From Tipula vernalis (taxonomy: Eukaryota > Arthropoda > Insecta > Diptera > Tipulidae): a DNA stretch of 64,000 bases. Numbering within the stretch: the stretch's first letter is position 1; the number at the start of each line of letters is the position of its first letter. Under the pieces are notes generated by a model. It did no database searches, was not told the DNA's origin, and saw only the letters and a list, made by a program, of their open reading frames with translations. The stretch spans positions 259,975,368 to 260,039,367 of the forward strand of contig OY282560.1 in NCBI GenBank assembly GCA_958295665.1. Direction: 5' to 3'. The position numbers and the translations under genes were made by a program. This document shows, piece after piece, positions 1 through 12,789 of the stretch.

Positions 1-25
1 CGGTTAAAACAATTAAATTAAAATT

Positions 26-850
26 ATGCCAATAAAATGTTTAATAAAGGCAAATTTAAATATTAGCACACGTCAGCATGGTTTTTTTCCGGTCCGGTCA
101 ACGGTCACTAATTTAGCAGTGGTTTATACCGACTTCGCTAAAGCGTTCAATAAACCTAATCACAGGATTTTATTCAATAAGCTCACGATTGCGACATTAT
201 TTTCTCAAATTGGCAAAGCCTTTTCGATGTTGGGGTTTATTAAACGAAATTCGAAGGATTTTCACTACACATTAACTTTCAAGTCACTGTACACTTCATT
301 TGGTCGTTCACAGCTTGAGTACGCGTCTGTCATATGGTCTTCGTTCTCTCAGAAACAGTTTCTATTATTTGTTCTTAGAAAATTACCGTGTTTTGAGCGT
401 GACAATAATTTCAGACCATCACCATATGTAGACTGATGTCGTTTCCTGGATCTCCAATCTTGAAGTACTAGGCGTACATGTGTAAGTGCCACATTTGCGT
501 GTGACATCATTCTGTCACGTTTTAATATTTAAGCTCCTCAACGCAACTTACGCCCCCGAGAACTTCTTCATATTCCGACTGCAAGTAGCAACTACAGCTT
601 CCATGATCCTATAGCGCGCATTCAACAAGATCTCAACACCTTTGTGGATTGTTTTGATTTTAATATTTCCAGAGAGGAATTTAAAAAACGACTCGCTAGG
701 CTTTTGTTTTAAAGGTTGTTTTAAAATGTTGTGTGTTATTTGTTAGATCTGTTGATGTTGGTAGGAATTTTTAATTTTTCATTGTATTTCATTTTTAACG
801 TAAGCCATTTTTGCATAGACATGCGGTTGGTTGGAAATAAATAAATTTAT
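26..850 (+). pseudogene. Jockey/CR1-like LINE, 5'-truncated reverse transcriptase relic
   Basis: This is the 3' part of a non-LTR retrotransposon. The reading frame from 26 carries RT signatures (QHGFF, a YTDFAKAFN block, NHRILFNKL) and then jumps straight to a late RT/thumb segment (LGFIKRNSKDF, SQLEYASVIW). The catalytic palm between about 185 and 230 is therefore missing. After the stop at 434, shifted frames still show the C-terminal block (NYSFHDPIARIQ, then FDFNISREEFKKRL) ending near 711. A short 3'UTR follows and ends in an (AAAT)n tail at about 836-850. Deletion and frameshifts make it dead. The C-terminal block resembles that of the minus-strand LINE at 4037-6450, so both belong to one clade; the clade name is inferred from motif style. 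Confidence 0.8.
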
Positions 851-3688
851 GGAATATGGCCTATTAGCCTATATCTTTGCTATTTCTTCAGCTATTGCTA
901 TTGCTTTCAGGTGATATTTTTGAATATGGCTTAACTGGATCGAACTTGGATGGAAATGGTATTCTTAAATTATTTTTAATGGAATTATTGAATACGCTTT
1001 GACTTTCGTTAAAACGATTAAATTGTGTACAAATAGCTTGCCCAAACAGCATATGGAATAAAAATTACCAGCACGAACAAACCACTGGAACATACAATTT
1101 CGTACGATTAGGGTAAGGATGGAAAAATTAGCGAAACATTGTCGTCCTCCAGATATCGTTTGCATTCGACTGTAATTTAATTAAAAATGATCGAGTGAAT
1201 TAAATATTAAAATGGTTGGCTTCGACGAGTAAAATGTTCTGTTTTGAATGAGCTATGGCTCAAAATAGAGTATGCCAACAGCTGTTTAAATTAAAATGTA
1301 TACACAAATAAATCAAATAACATAAATAAATTCGATGGAAATGGGATTATGATATGATGATGGTGAACCTTCACCATTACCATAACCATCAGCATTACCA
1401 TGCGTATTGCGGTAAACGCAAATTTCACATTGGTGGTGAAAAGGTTTATGGTGGTGGCGGTGGTGTTAAACAAACAAAAATTAATTAGAAAATATTCTAG
1501 TTGTTTATTATATATAGTTGGTGTCTAGCTTGAAGGGTCCTTATAAAGATTCACCAAATTGTCTTACAATCAATTTAATCAAGTTGGGTTGCTGGGCTAA
1601 GTGACCTGTTTTGTATTCTCAAATTTAGGTTAATCCTATTTATTTGTATGACACATTAAATTCGCTGTACAATCAACTCTTAATATAATACTAATAAGGA
1701 ATCAATAAACAGTGTATCTCTAGTTTTCATATAAATGATTGGGTGATATAACACTTTCATGTTAGTTGACCTTGACAGAAATAATTTATGTTCAAAGGTG
1801 TCTAAAAATGTATATAATTCCTTCCACTAACTATCTAATAAAATTATTTGGAAGAACACACACGATAAATTTTGATAATATCTCATTTTAAATTACAAAA
1901 TGAGTCAATTTCCTCATATATTTAACAAAAATGCAAAGTAGCAGAAATTGCATAACACAGTATTTAAGATTCACATATCTTAATAATTGCAACAAATTTA
2001 TAACAAAACCCAGCAGACCATAGAACATGATGCATCAGCAATATATCTACACATAGTAATCAAGATTATATAATCTAATATCTCTTAACATTTACAGGTT
2101 AGCGCCAGACAATATTACGAAATTTATAAATCGGCGCAATTTTACAAAACCTTTTAAAGAATGTGAGATCTTGTTTAGTAAACATTACAGAATTTACCAC
2201 AATGCATAAATTAAAACCTAAAAACGCCGACCACACCATTTCATAAAAAAAAAAAAAAATTGTAATTATAGCATAAAAAAATTCAGTCACATCTAGCGGC
2301 CTACATTTAACACACCAAAACAACCTTGATTCCAACTCAATATTATATATTTTTTTTTTATAAATCGTTGCATGGGTGTCCCATTGGATTTATCGTATAT
2401 CTATCTTTATATGAATGAAAACGAATAAACCAGATACTAAACGTATTAAATTATAAATTATTGTAATTAAATTTGATGAACAATATAATATGCACGACTG
2501 TAACTCATTATACATTTGTCATAAAATTAGAAAATTTAATTAATAAACTAACCTTGCAACGTGAGTTTCAAGTACAAATCCAAATCCCACAAACTACTAG
2601 TAAACCACTACACTGATACAAGAAAACACTGAAATAAATTACACCCAAAAAAGCTTTGATACACACAAAAAAATACACTTGTTGAATGTAAACAAAAAAA
2701 AATAAAAAAATAAAGGTTTAAAGCTTCTCTTAATGATGTAAAGTCGTGCGCGCACAAAATATTTTGTATCACGATAAAACACTTTGCGTATATATGTATA
2801 AGTAAACCACCAAACCTTAAATTTCACTTGCACTTTTGTATAAGAAAATTTCTCGATTTTCTTTTCTTAAAATCACCCAATAAAATAAATTTTTCCGACT
2901 CGTACAACCACTAAAACCTGTAATATAACACACGATCAGATTATCTTTTTTTTTTTTGCAAATTTACGAGACAAAAACCAAATTGAAAAGCATAAAAAAC
3001 AAAAATATTCGTAACAAATTTTATCAGATGTTTACCGCACAAGTATCGCGTCAAGACTGATTTTCTTTGGTCCATTAGATCATTGAATAAAAAATAATAA
3101 AAATGAATATAAAAAATAGCAACAACAAACCACACCATATAGTTAAAATAACAATACACATGTAGAAAAGACAAATAAGATAAAAAAAAAAATTATCGCT
3201 TTTTTGAAGAACAAGAAGACAACCAACGAAACTTTAAAAAACAAAACGTCATATGAATCACATGTACAGTGCATGAAACAGTTGTGCTTGATTTGACCAT
3301 AATAATTTTATAATGTGACAAATGTTGAATAATTAGTTTATGCATGTGATTCGTAACTTTACATCGTTAGTTCCCATCGGAAGTAGATTGGATTATAAAT
3401 TAGCATAATAAAAAATGAAGCTACTTTTTTGATAAATCGATGATAAACGGAAGCTTTTTAGTAAATCTACTGTGTTGTAGAATGTTAATATGTCAATTTA
3501 GCTAATCGCACACAACAGCATATTTTATTTTGTTAAGAGAATGAAAATACTATATGATGATAATAAAAAACGTTTTTCCGGAAAAAAATTAACTTTTGCG
3601 GAAAATATTTTTCCGGCCAAAACTTAACTTTTTGTAAGCCATTTTTTATCGTTTTTCCGGAATTTTTTTATGTCATATTGAAATGTAG
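851..3688. other. AT-rich stretch with no recognised gene
   Basis: No open frame here resembles a known protein; the short frames look random. There are poly-A/T runs, a GGTGA/TCACC-rich patch at 1355-1460 with weak dyad symmetry, and repeated TTTTTCCGG motifs at 3570-3660. I see nothing else supportable. Confidence 0.6.
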
Positions 3689-3932
3689 TGCACCATATGA
3701 GCTGTTATTTTTGAAGGTGGTATAAGTCCATTTTTCAAAAAAATTATGCTAATGAAAACAATAGAAAAAAATGACAGTATAATCTTTCTACCGGTAAACA
3801 ATCTATAGTCCAAATAAAAAAAAATGAATCCCTAATACTTGTGCAATAAAAGAAAAAAATCAAAATCCCGTTAATTTTTGCATTTATTGTTTATTTTTTC
3901 ATTATCAAAAATAACAGCTCATATGCTGCACT
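3689..3932. mobile_element. Small MITE-like element with terminal inverted repeats
   Basis: AGTGCACCATATGAGCTG at the left is matched, inverted, by CAGCTCATATGCTGCACTG at the right. The imperfect repeat arms are about 28 bp and extend into TTATTTTTGA. The right terminus CACTG and length of about 244 bp would suit a hAT-type MITE, but I cannot find a clean 8-bp target duplication. There is no coding capacity. Confidence 0.55.
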
Positions 3933-4036
3933 GAAATTGCCTTACAGAAACATGCCGCCGTATAGTGATAACTTACGCCGAAGTGACATATTCTGTAATA
4001 AAATATTCCGTACTGAAACTTCCCTTTCTAATTCTC

Positions 4037-6450
4037 TATTTATTTATTTATTTGTTTATATCAACAGGAAAAATCCTTTTTTGACAGTAAAATGGACATC
4101 AAATAACTACAATTTACATTTAATTTGCTTTTTAAATAAACATTTGGATAAGTTGAAATCGAACTCATTAAAATTAGAATTAAATTGCCGACACATAGCC
4201 GGAATAGGTGCATTATACGCATAATTGGACTTAAAAGTCGGTAAATAAATAAAATGCTTGACCCGAACTGGTTTACAGGGCACATGAATATCAATATTCT
4301 GCAACATTGGAAGTTTAGGATCAAACGGCCACTTCGTTTTTGCAGCAAGTATAGAATTAATTGTTTTTGTACTCGTTCAATTCGATCAATATCAATCTTA
4401 TACATCGGATCCCAAATAAACGATGCCTACTCCAGTTTAGAGCGTACAAGAGAACAGTAGAAACTTTTAACGAAAAGTGGATTACGAAAATCCTTGGTGG
4501 CACGACGAACGAAGCCCGGCAAACTATTACACTTAGCTACAATTAAGTTAATATGATCCCGGAAATTCAACTCATGGTCAAAGATGACTCCGAAATCCTT
4601 AAATGTCGTCACTCTTTAGGGCGGCTGATTAGTAATGTGAAATAGATGAGTGATGATTCTAGATTTAAGTATAATTTATTCGTAATGGTCCATTAGTATA
4701 ATAAATCTAGATCACTCTGCAGTTTGGGAAGTAGTTACGATTTTTAATATTTTCAGGTCATCCGCATAAAGTTCACAGCCACAATATTCGTACAAAGAAG
4801 ATGATAAGCAATGCCTGAATGAACCTCAATGGTTTTAGATGTAATACCATTTATTCTAACCACGTACTTTCGTTCACCCAAGTACGAGCCAATCCAATCC
4901 AAAAATAATTTGCATACTCCAAATATGTCTAATTTTCCAAGAAGAATGTCAAACTGCAGTGTATCAAATGCCTTCGAAAAATCAGTAAAACTGACATCTA
5001 GCTGACTTCAAACTCAAACGCTTCAAATACTTTCGATGCCAAGCTTAACAGATTTGTACTGGTAGAACGTTGTCGGATGAACCCATATTGTTGAATTGCT
5101 AATGAAGATTTGACATTAAAATAGAGATAATTAGCTATAATCAGTTCAAATAATTTAATTTTTGATGTCATAACATTTACCAGATTTAATCATTGGGATA
5201 ACAATTGACTTCTTGCATCTCACAGAAAATATGCCATTCTTCAGAGAAGCATTGGAAACCAAAGATAAAGGCAATAATAATGACTGACTGAGATTTTTAA
5301 GGATACTTCTGGGTATATTATCAAAAGCACACCCGTATTTCATGTTGGATATACCATCGATTAGATCAGTCACAGAAATAAACAACCATCATCATGGTGT
5401 TTGTTATAGACAGCTTGGAAAAATCCGCAAATACTTCACATATATCGTTTCATTTGTTAGCAGTAGCCTCATTCAGAGACATCATCTGAGGATAGCCGGA
5501 ACATTTCTGTTTATAGCATCAACTGATGTCCAAACTAATTATGATTAAAAATTACACCCCAGTCCAGATTTTCAAAAACATGGTCAAAATCAAATGGTGA
5601 ATATTATCACAGTGTAAATTATAAATCTCGTTAGCACTATGAGGTGAAATAAGTATACGCCATATATAAATATAACGATTTAACAATCCAACTTCAACGC
5701 AACAAATTCATTATAATTCGGAAATATTATCTCACAGTTCAAAATTGAGTTATACACAGCCACCAGCACACCACCACCACCACCACCACCACCACCACCA
5801 CCAGATTTAGCACTAGTTAGAGTTGATCGGTCACATCTGTATACCACAATAATTATCTGTAAAAAATTCGGAACTTTAAACTTCTGAATGAAATCAAGTT
5901 TCACATAATACATAGATAGGAAAACAGGACGACGATAAAAATTTAGAAAATAGCGATGATTTAGAGCAGATACCACCAACATTTTGATAATAAATTGTGC
6001 TAACTTCAAAATTCACTCCATTAGAGCTTAACGCGGGACTAAAAAATTATTATTCATTAATTTCAGACGTGAATTTAAAAATTCTTTAATCAAAACTGCA
6101 GGACGCTACTACAGGAATACCGATTTTAAATGATAAATAATCGCGATGATGATGATCGTCGAAAGCATACAGGTAGTAATGAAAATAATACAGGTTTGTC
6201 GACTTCAAATTTGTTTTTGATATTCATCTTGAGATCATCATCAGTAACGTCCTTTCATAGTCGAGAAGTAAAAATCCACCATAGTGGCTAAACAGTACGT
6301 AGAGTTCAAACCACTGCCAATAATAATTTTAGGCAATTCTAAATTATTGCTTAAAGCCGGCGATTCCATATTATTGCCTTAATAAACTTTCCACGTTATT
6401 ATTAATAGCGGCTGATGTTTTATTTATCAAGGGCATAGTGACACTGATAT
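4037..6450 (-). pseudogene. Jockey/CR1-like LINE relic (endonuclease + reverse transcriptase)
   Basis: Read on the minus strand, this is one decayed LINE. The APE-type endonuclease comes first (about 6300-5680; YRCDRSTLTSAKSGGG followed by VLVAVYNSI). The RT follows: DNIPRSILKNLS and VIPMIKSGKCYDI at 5385-5155, then FTDFSKAFDTLQFDILLGKL and FLDWIGSYLGERKYVVRI at about 5000-4850. Next come DFGVIFDHELNFRDH (about 4600), IDRIERVQKQ (about 4390) and the C-terminal NYAYNAPIPA block ending at about 4107. An (AAAT)n tail lies at 4037-4060. Several frameshifts and stops separate these blocks, so it cannot encode protein. The 5' limit near 6450 is approximate; no convincing Gag-like ORF1 was seen. Confidence 0.8.
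5768..5803. repeat. (CAC)n microsatellite inside the LINE endonuclease
   Basis: About 12 CAC triplets lie where the minus-strand endonuclease frame encodes a glycine run (GGG...V). Related LINEs normally have two to four glycines at this spot. The repeat therefore looks like slippage expansion of a native Gly codon stretch. Confidence 0.85.
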
Positions 6451-7102
6451 AACGTCAATAGAATTACTCATGTGGTCACTCTTTTCCTTGAAAATTGTAT
6501 AAACATCCATCGCCACATCGCCAAGAAAAATTCGGAATTATCGAAATGGCATCAAAGACAGGTCATTTCAATTTCAGCATGCTTCGGATGTCAGAAAATG
6601 GCGAAATTATCGTGGACCAATGATTTGCGGAGCCCACAAGACACTAAAATAATAATAAGAATTATTAACTTTCAATTTTCAATCACCCGATTTTACACAA
6701 TAAATCCCGATTTACTTCGCAATCAATACTGGACCTTTCACATTCACACAACGCTGAACGTTAAATGGTATAATACCAACAATAAAAATGAAATCATCTT
6801 CTATTATCTATTATAATAAAATTATTTGTGTTGTCAGCACACCAAAAAAAATTAAGTATATAGATAACTTTTTTTGACTGAGTTTAGTTGGTGTGCGACT
6901 TTTGAGGAAGAACAACAAAAAGTAACTAAGTTTTGTTTTGAGGTCAAAATTTTGATCCTTGTAGCTAAAGGAAATAATGCCATGGAAATATTACTATGGA
7001 AATTGAAAAATTAATAAAATGAAATAAATGATTTGGGGGTTATTTTATTTCTTTTGGGAAGTTATTGCATTTATTAATTTGGAAATTATTTCATTGGGAA
7101 GT
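6451..7102. other. No recognised gene
   Basis: AT-rich and non-coding as far as I can tell. A weak inverted repeat around 6832-6896 (CAGCACACCAAAAAAA near TTGGTGTGCGAC) might be a short MITE relic. A 12-bp sequence at its right edge (AAGTTCCCAAAT, 7103-7114) is the left target duplication of the next element. Confidence 0.5.
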
Positions 7103-7114
7103 AAGTTCCCAAAT

Positions 7115-7875
7115 GGTGGTTTGGCGTCTACTGGAGGGGGAGGGGGCCAAAGTTGGGTAGATTAATCTACCAGCTCCGTAACCTTCCAGTAGGGTGCTCA
7201 TCACGTGAGCTGCTCTGGGCTTGTCATTAGGCAGCTGCGTGATGGGTACACTTGTGTAAGGGGATCTCTTCAAAATTCGCAAGTGTACGTACTGCCTCCT
7301 CGTGGCAACCACTGGTAACTAAGGCCTATTTGGCTTATTTTTGGCCATTTGGCACAGGCTAAAGTACGGAGCTAAAGGAGAAAACCTTGACAAAAACCCT
7401 AATCTAAGGTGGAACAGCATATGCCGATGGATGAATGGCTGATAGGTTAATCAGTCCAAAATATGCGGACTCTGGATACCAGGCAACCTCCAGTTTTATT
7501 TAGCCTTCCGGTAGTAAAGCTGGGTGACCTACAGGCGATTTGCAATTACCAGCAACTCGTAAGAGTAAAATCAAACGGAATACGGGGCAGGAGTAGGAAT
7601 ATACGGGAGTGGGACAACCCTCTCGAGGTCCTTGGGCTCCAATGCTACCGTCTTTCTAGCGGAACTACATGCTGTAGTAAATATCTAGGAGGAAGAGCAA
7701 TAAGCCCACATAGTATGTTTAACGTACCGGGAGGCAGTATTGTCAGGTTCATTAAGAACCTGAATATTGACTGGACGGATAATTAAGTAGAGTCCAGCCC
7801 AATAGATCTTTTAGGTCGCAGTTCGAAGTGGCTGATTGCCCGCATGGCCCTCCATTAATAATAATAATAATAATC
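7115..7875 (+). mobile_element. Short I/R1/LOA-type LINE derivative with RNase H end and TSD
   Basis: The 12-bp direct repeat AAGTTCCCAAAT at 7103-7114 and 7876-7887 brackets this 761-bp insertion, which ends in (TAA)n. Its 3' half encodes in one frame an RNase H segment of the LINE type (GAGVGIYGSGTTLSRS, then NATVFLAELHAVVN at about 7580-7680). The C-terminal end lies in a neighbouring frame (VRFIKNLNIDW). The GC-rich 5' half (7115-7460) has no recognisable coding sequence and begins with a G-run-rich stretch. RT is absent. It is either a 5'-truncated copy with foreign sequence or, more likely, a short internally deleted derivative mobilised by a full LINE. The I-superfamily label comes from RNase H plus the TAA tail. 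Confidence 0.72.
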
Positions 7876-7887
7876 AAGTTCCCAAAT

Positions 7888-9085
7888 ATCGGATATGAAA
7901 TAACACTTGAAAATTTTTTAAATATATGTTACTGTATAATTTTTTAAAAAAGGAAGATTTAATTTTAAAATCTTCTGAAAAATGGAGATTTCCATTCTAA
8001 TTTTAATACCAAATCTCCCTTTTCCAGAAATTTCAAAGGGCAAAAGCCTTTATTTACCAAATAAATAACTTTTTGTAAAATATGAAATAAAAATTAAGAT
8101 TTGGGGACTTATTTCAATTTTTTTTGCGAATTTGACATTTCTTAATTAGGCGATTTATGTGATTTTGACATAAATAGATTATTAATATCCGAATAGAAAT
8201 ACGTTACAATTTATTTTTGAAAAGCTATGATAAGTCTAACTATTAAACACGTTTTCTACAAACGATTTAATTGATGAAAGTCAAAACGCTGATAATTGAG
8301 ATTACCATCGATTAGGATAGCAAAAAAATCCCAAAAAATTAATTTTTTTAATAATAAAATGTTTTGAAAGCTATTTTAATTCGTTGTATACCTCAGAGGA
8401 TGGATACTACCGCCCCAAACCCCGGCTATGAAAATTTTTTCCAAAATTCCAATATTAGAAATTAGAACGTTTTTCAAAAATTTGCGTTTTTAATAATTAT
8501 TCACATACTAAAACAGAGAACTCCCCAAAGCCGCTTAACAGTCCTTTGCGCAAGGATGACAGGATAACGTAATAATTATTTTAAAAATATTAATAATTAT
8601 ATTATTTAGATTTCTGTTTCACATTGAAAACAATTGAGAACAATTTGACTACACTTGCAAACAATTGTAGAACGCGACACCGCTTTTCTCAAAATAAAGA
8701 TATTTATACACACAGTACGTAGTATTTCAATTTAACTTTACAAACTTTATTTGTTCATAAATAATTTGGTCGCAATTGATTTTGTCCTAAGATGGATGCT
8801 TCCAGAAACAGAAAGTTTGATGTTATGATGCCGACTGATTAGTAATTTTATTTTTATTTTCGTTGACAATTTACAATTTAATAAAATACAATATATTTAT
8901 GGTAAATGGCTATTAAAATCGAGAACAACATAATTTAAAGCTAAGTTACATGAGTTTTAAATATAAATTATTACTTATTTTAGGCCATCGGTTTTGGATT
9001 ATTGGCTTCCTGAACACACATACTAAAATAAAAAAATCCTCAAAGCCGCTTCTCATTGGTCTTCTCAGTTAAAATATGATGATTT
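7888..9085. other. No recognised gene; weak dispersed repeat
   Basis: AT-rich with no supported coding frame. A short sequence (CATACTAAAA...CAAAGCCGCTT) occurs at about 8504-8555 and again at about 9018-9060 in the same orientation, a remnant of some dispersed repeat that I cannot name. Confidence 0.5.
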
Positions 9086-9640
9086 TTCAGAATAATTCAT
9101 CAAACAATGCTATCGGAGCAGTTCTGCAGTAGTATAATGAAGGATGTTGGGAGCTACTGAATGCGAAAGCATTCGACAAGGAATTACTCGCAAATCCGAT
9201 AATTCGGTCGAAGGTCGGAACTACACCATTTATACTAACCACAAGCTTCACTTGGATTGGACATTTTATATATCATCGTGATCGATGATACACCATCTCG
9301 GGTGTCACATCATGAGAATGCCGCAGTCGAGACTCACTTCGATTACGCCAATATCATGCAGGTACAGAAAACAGACCTGGAACTTCAGAATTTACTTTCT
9401 GGCTCCCTTGGTCATTAATTCCAACATAGAGCTTTTCAAAATACCTGGCTTAGAAATCAGCTGCGAAAATTCAACAGGGAACAATCGTCTATTATGTCGG
9501 ACCATCTTTGAACCATTGCGCAATATTTCGCATCCAAACATCCGTTCCAGCAAACTGGTCAATTCAAGTCAAAGCTCTTCTCAGGGCTAATAAAACTCTC
9601 GTAAAATTTAATTTCCCCGGAATTTCTACAAAGCATCCAT
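9086..9640 (+). pseudogene. Ty3/gypsy pol relic (RNase H to integrase N-terminus)
   Basis: Broken frames show the RNase H start (SNNAIGAVLQ with an in-frame stop, then AFDKELLANP) at 9090-9190. A linker follows (SRVSHHENAAVETHFDYANI, about 9290-9360). Then comes the segment ahead of the integrase zinc-binding region (LELQNLLSG, KIPGLEISCENS, FEPLRNISHPNI; 9380-9560). The His of the HHCC finger and the order of blocks fit Ty3/gypsy pol, perhaps the CsRn1/Kabuki group. The integrase core is missing. Stops and frameshifts make this a relic. Confidence 0.65.
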
Positions 9641-9894
9641 TTCGGCCGGTTTTTTTAAGCAAAATCGAAAGCATCACTTTCAACTCACTCGCACGAAAAA
9701 AATATTTTATATTATTTGGACTTGAATTGGTAAATGTGTGTAGGTACGTACTGCGGTTAAACAGCAAAGTAATCAGCATCACTTTGTTCACTGTACTCGC
9801 TATAAATGAACAATCAAAACAATACCAAATTTGACTTATATTGAGTCAAGTGAGTTGAAATAATAAACAAAAAGCACAAACATAAGAGAAAATA

Positions 9895-10020
9895 ATACCT
9901 GGTGGGCATATAAACTTGTCTGTCGTCATTGAGCACGGATGAATTATATTTTATATTGAATCAATAAACGCATATGTTGAGTAGGAAATTTTTTTTGTTC
10001 GCCACACTGGATGTGACATA
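9895..10020 (+). repeat. Possible LTR remnant downstream of the gypsy relic
   Basis: The segment has a TATA-like CATATAAAC, a CATTGAGCACGG initiator-like stretch, an AATAAA signal at about 9962 and a GTTCGCCACACTGGATGTGACA end, in the order expected of a short LTR. No second copy is present in the window, so the boundaries are guesses. Confidence 0.3.
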
Positions 10021-11890
10021 AATGTTAATCTAAAGTAAACATGTTTTTATATAAAGAGATGGCCTGAATGATTGATCGGCAATTGTATTGAAACTAATGA
10101 CGACATATTACTCCGTTTTACGATAAAATAAACAAATTAATCGTTTTGCGATTTATTTTAATTACATTTCAAATGAACCTTGTAATTTTAAGTAAAGGCA
10201 TTATATTATTGCGACAACTAAAAATGGACTTACCTTAAAAATTCGTAGTATGAGATAATATTTGATATGCAAATATTTATTTTTGTGATATATGGTTGTT
10301 ATATTTGTGTAAAGATGATTCAATAACCAGAAAACTTATGATCTAATACCACGTGACATTTGCATTTGTATTTTAAACGATAGACGGTCAAATATAAAGG
10401 TTAATGGTGTAAAACTATTTTGTGGTGACTAAATCAAAACTTCTAGTTAATTGAGCAGGTATTAAAAACCTTATTTATTGCATTAAAATTTATCTCACAT
10501 GATGAATCGCCGTATAAATATAAAAATATATATATGATATCGAAAAATAAAAACAAAAATTAACACTTAAGAATTATTCAAACCTAAATATTTATTATGT
10601 GATGTGATAGTCATCTTAAACTTATAAATACAGTAACACATCTCCATTTCACAACTAATAACTCATTTTAATAGTATAATTAAATTTTTTAAGTTGTCCA
10701 CTTATGAGTTTGCATTCCATATTGCCTTTTTCAGTACGTATGTATATAGAATTTATGTCAACCAGCGCTGAAGAAATCAAAATACTCTTGAACGTTCCAT
10801 TTAAGGCGTTTTATTATTGTTAAGTTGAATTTATAATTTATTTTATTTTTATTCATGTCGATCAATTTGGTTTTATTGCTTTTCACGTTTTCATACGAAA
10901 TCAACATAATAGTGACAAGTGTAATCAAAAATATTTATGAGGTGACCTTTTGAATACATAAGTAACATAAAAATATAATTAAACATATTTTTCTGACTGA
11001 AAATTCTTATTACATATTACTCTATTCTACACCCTATTGTCTTCATAAACATCCGACTGTAAAATTATTAAGAAATTAATTTTTCGCACCCACATACACT
11101 TATAAAGTTGTTACGACCAAAAAATATTTTACTTAAAAATGGTAAAAATACCCACAAGTATATTTTTATGTCTGTATAGCTAGATCCGAAAAAAGTGTGA
11201 ATTTCAGGTCGAGTTTCGCAAAATTTGTATAGATAGTTGTAAGGCGATAGAGATATTAGTTTTCAATTTTAACTTTCGCCTACAAAACTTCATCAAGCAA
11301 TAGTATAAATTATAAATATGAACCTTTTCTTGAAAGTTTGAGACTTCTTGGTACCAACACAGCAAAAATAACAAAAATTTAAATTGGTATTCCCACTCAC
11401 CCAATAAAAGACATGTAAATATTCACCAACAACCGCACAAACGCAAATTTGTTGTTTGTGAAATGTGTAATCGATAAATGTACCAACAACACACTATAAA
11501 CTTTATTATTAACATTTCAACATTTTATTTAAAAGTTTTGTATACTCAAAATATCTGAAAAACTTCGTTCTTGTTCTTTTTTCTCACAGAAAGTTCTGTT
11601 TCTAGCTTTTTTGTGCAGCTTTTTATTTTGTATGAGTCGTATTAGTTGAAAAGTTTTAATTTATTTATTTAGTTTTTTTTTCTATTAAAATAATAGTTTA
11701 TCGAGTAAATTAAATTGGATTATTTATTTATTTACATTTTTATTTTTGTTAAACTTTTTGTATATTTTGTTACGAAATCTGTATGTAGTTTTAATACTAG
11801 ATTAACATAACCGATATTCCTCATAGGGATTTGTTGAGGAAAGTACTTACTCAAATATTAAGCAGATATTTGAAATTTAAGATGAAATAC
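10021..11890. other. No recognised gene
   Basis: Very AT-rich intergenic sequence. No frame, tandem array or strong inverted repeat stood out. Confidence 0.55.
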
Positions 11891-11892
11891 TA

Positions 11893-12389
11893 GCGTGGGT
11901 CATAATTACTCTAACCCCCAAACGTGGGACATATGATTTATTATGGAACTATATACGCGAAAAAAGCGAACAGAAATGCCTAATTGTCTACGATGAATTT
12001 GGTGTGGGAAGCTTTTTTGCGCCAAATATTTCATGGATATGCTATATCGAAATTCGGCGATATTTTATGGCCACCCAGATTGCCCGATTGGACAACACCA
12101 CACTTTTTTTTTGCGGGGCTATCTGAAAATCAAGACGTGTAACATTCGACAAGGAATTGCCAACACTTCGAACGAAACACCGCGCCACATTATGGAAAGT
12201 GCCCAAAAACGAACCGAAATTGCGTCAATGTTTACCGGACAGAGTTTTTCATTTGGTGACTATTTAGCGGAGAGAATTTTTCATACATAAACAGCAAAAC
12301 GAAAAGATATCAATCGTAACTTTGAAGCTTTTTCTTTACTGTGTTATTCAAGAAGCAAATCGTTAATTTACCAAAATTATGGCCCACCC
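11893..12389 (+). mobile_element. Internally deleted mariner relic (DD41D-like family)
   Basis: TA dinucleotides flank both ends (11891-11892 and 12390-12391). The right end GGCCCACCC and the left end GCGTGGGTCATAA match the inverted ends of the better preserved mariner at 34762-35657. Within it only the C-terminal part of a transposase can be read in broken frames (WPPRLPDWTTP, then HFFFCG, then FDKELPTLRTK), corresponding to the third catalytic Asp region. The N-terminal DNA-binding part and the first two catalytic Asp are gone, so it is dead. Confidence 0.72.
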
Positions 12390-12391
12390 TA

Positions 12392-12785
12392 ATACTGCCG
12401 TTTAGGACTCATAGAACAAAGCAGTTGTTCTTAAGTTCAGTTGGTAGCATCTCTTTAGTTATATTTGCTAGGTGTCCTTTCCTTCATGTGTTTGACAAGG
12501 ATGTAATGATTAACTCGTTACGGTTACCAGAATTGAATTGTCGCTGATATTTTAATAATTTCCTATTTTACTGACGGCTGTCATTTGTTCAACAAAACGT
12601 ACCATCGTGCTCTGACAGTAGGTAATATCATTAAAATGTAAATGAAGACAAATCTGAAACTCTGATGGACAGATGGCTAGCATGTACTTGGACACGAAAT
12701 TTTAAAGGCGCGCGGGTAAGGTAAAAGGGGTGATTTGGTTGGATGAGACAAATAAAACAATTGTTGAAAACATAGACAAAGTGAA
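12392..12785. other. No recognised gene
   Basis: Unremarkable sequence between the mariner relic and the Helitron fragment. Its last 100 bp may already belong to the Helitron's 5' region. Confidence 0.45.
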
Positions 12786-12789
12786 AAGT

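Noticed and set aside
6472..6816. 114-residue plus frame upstream of the minus-strand LINE
   Set aside because: No recognisable motif, Asn/Ile-rich, and not supported by any neighbouring structure.
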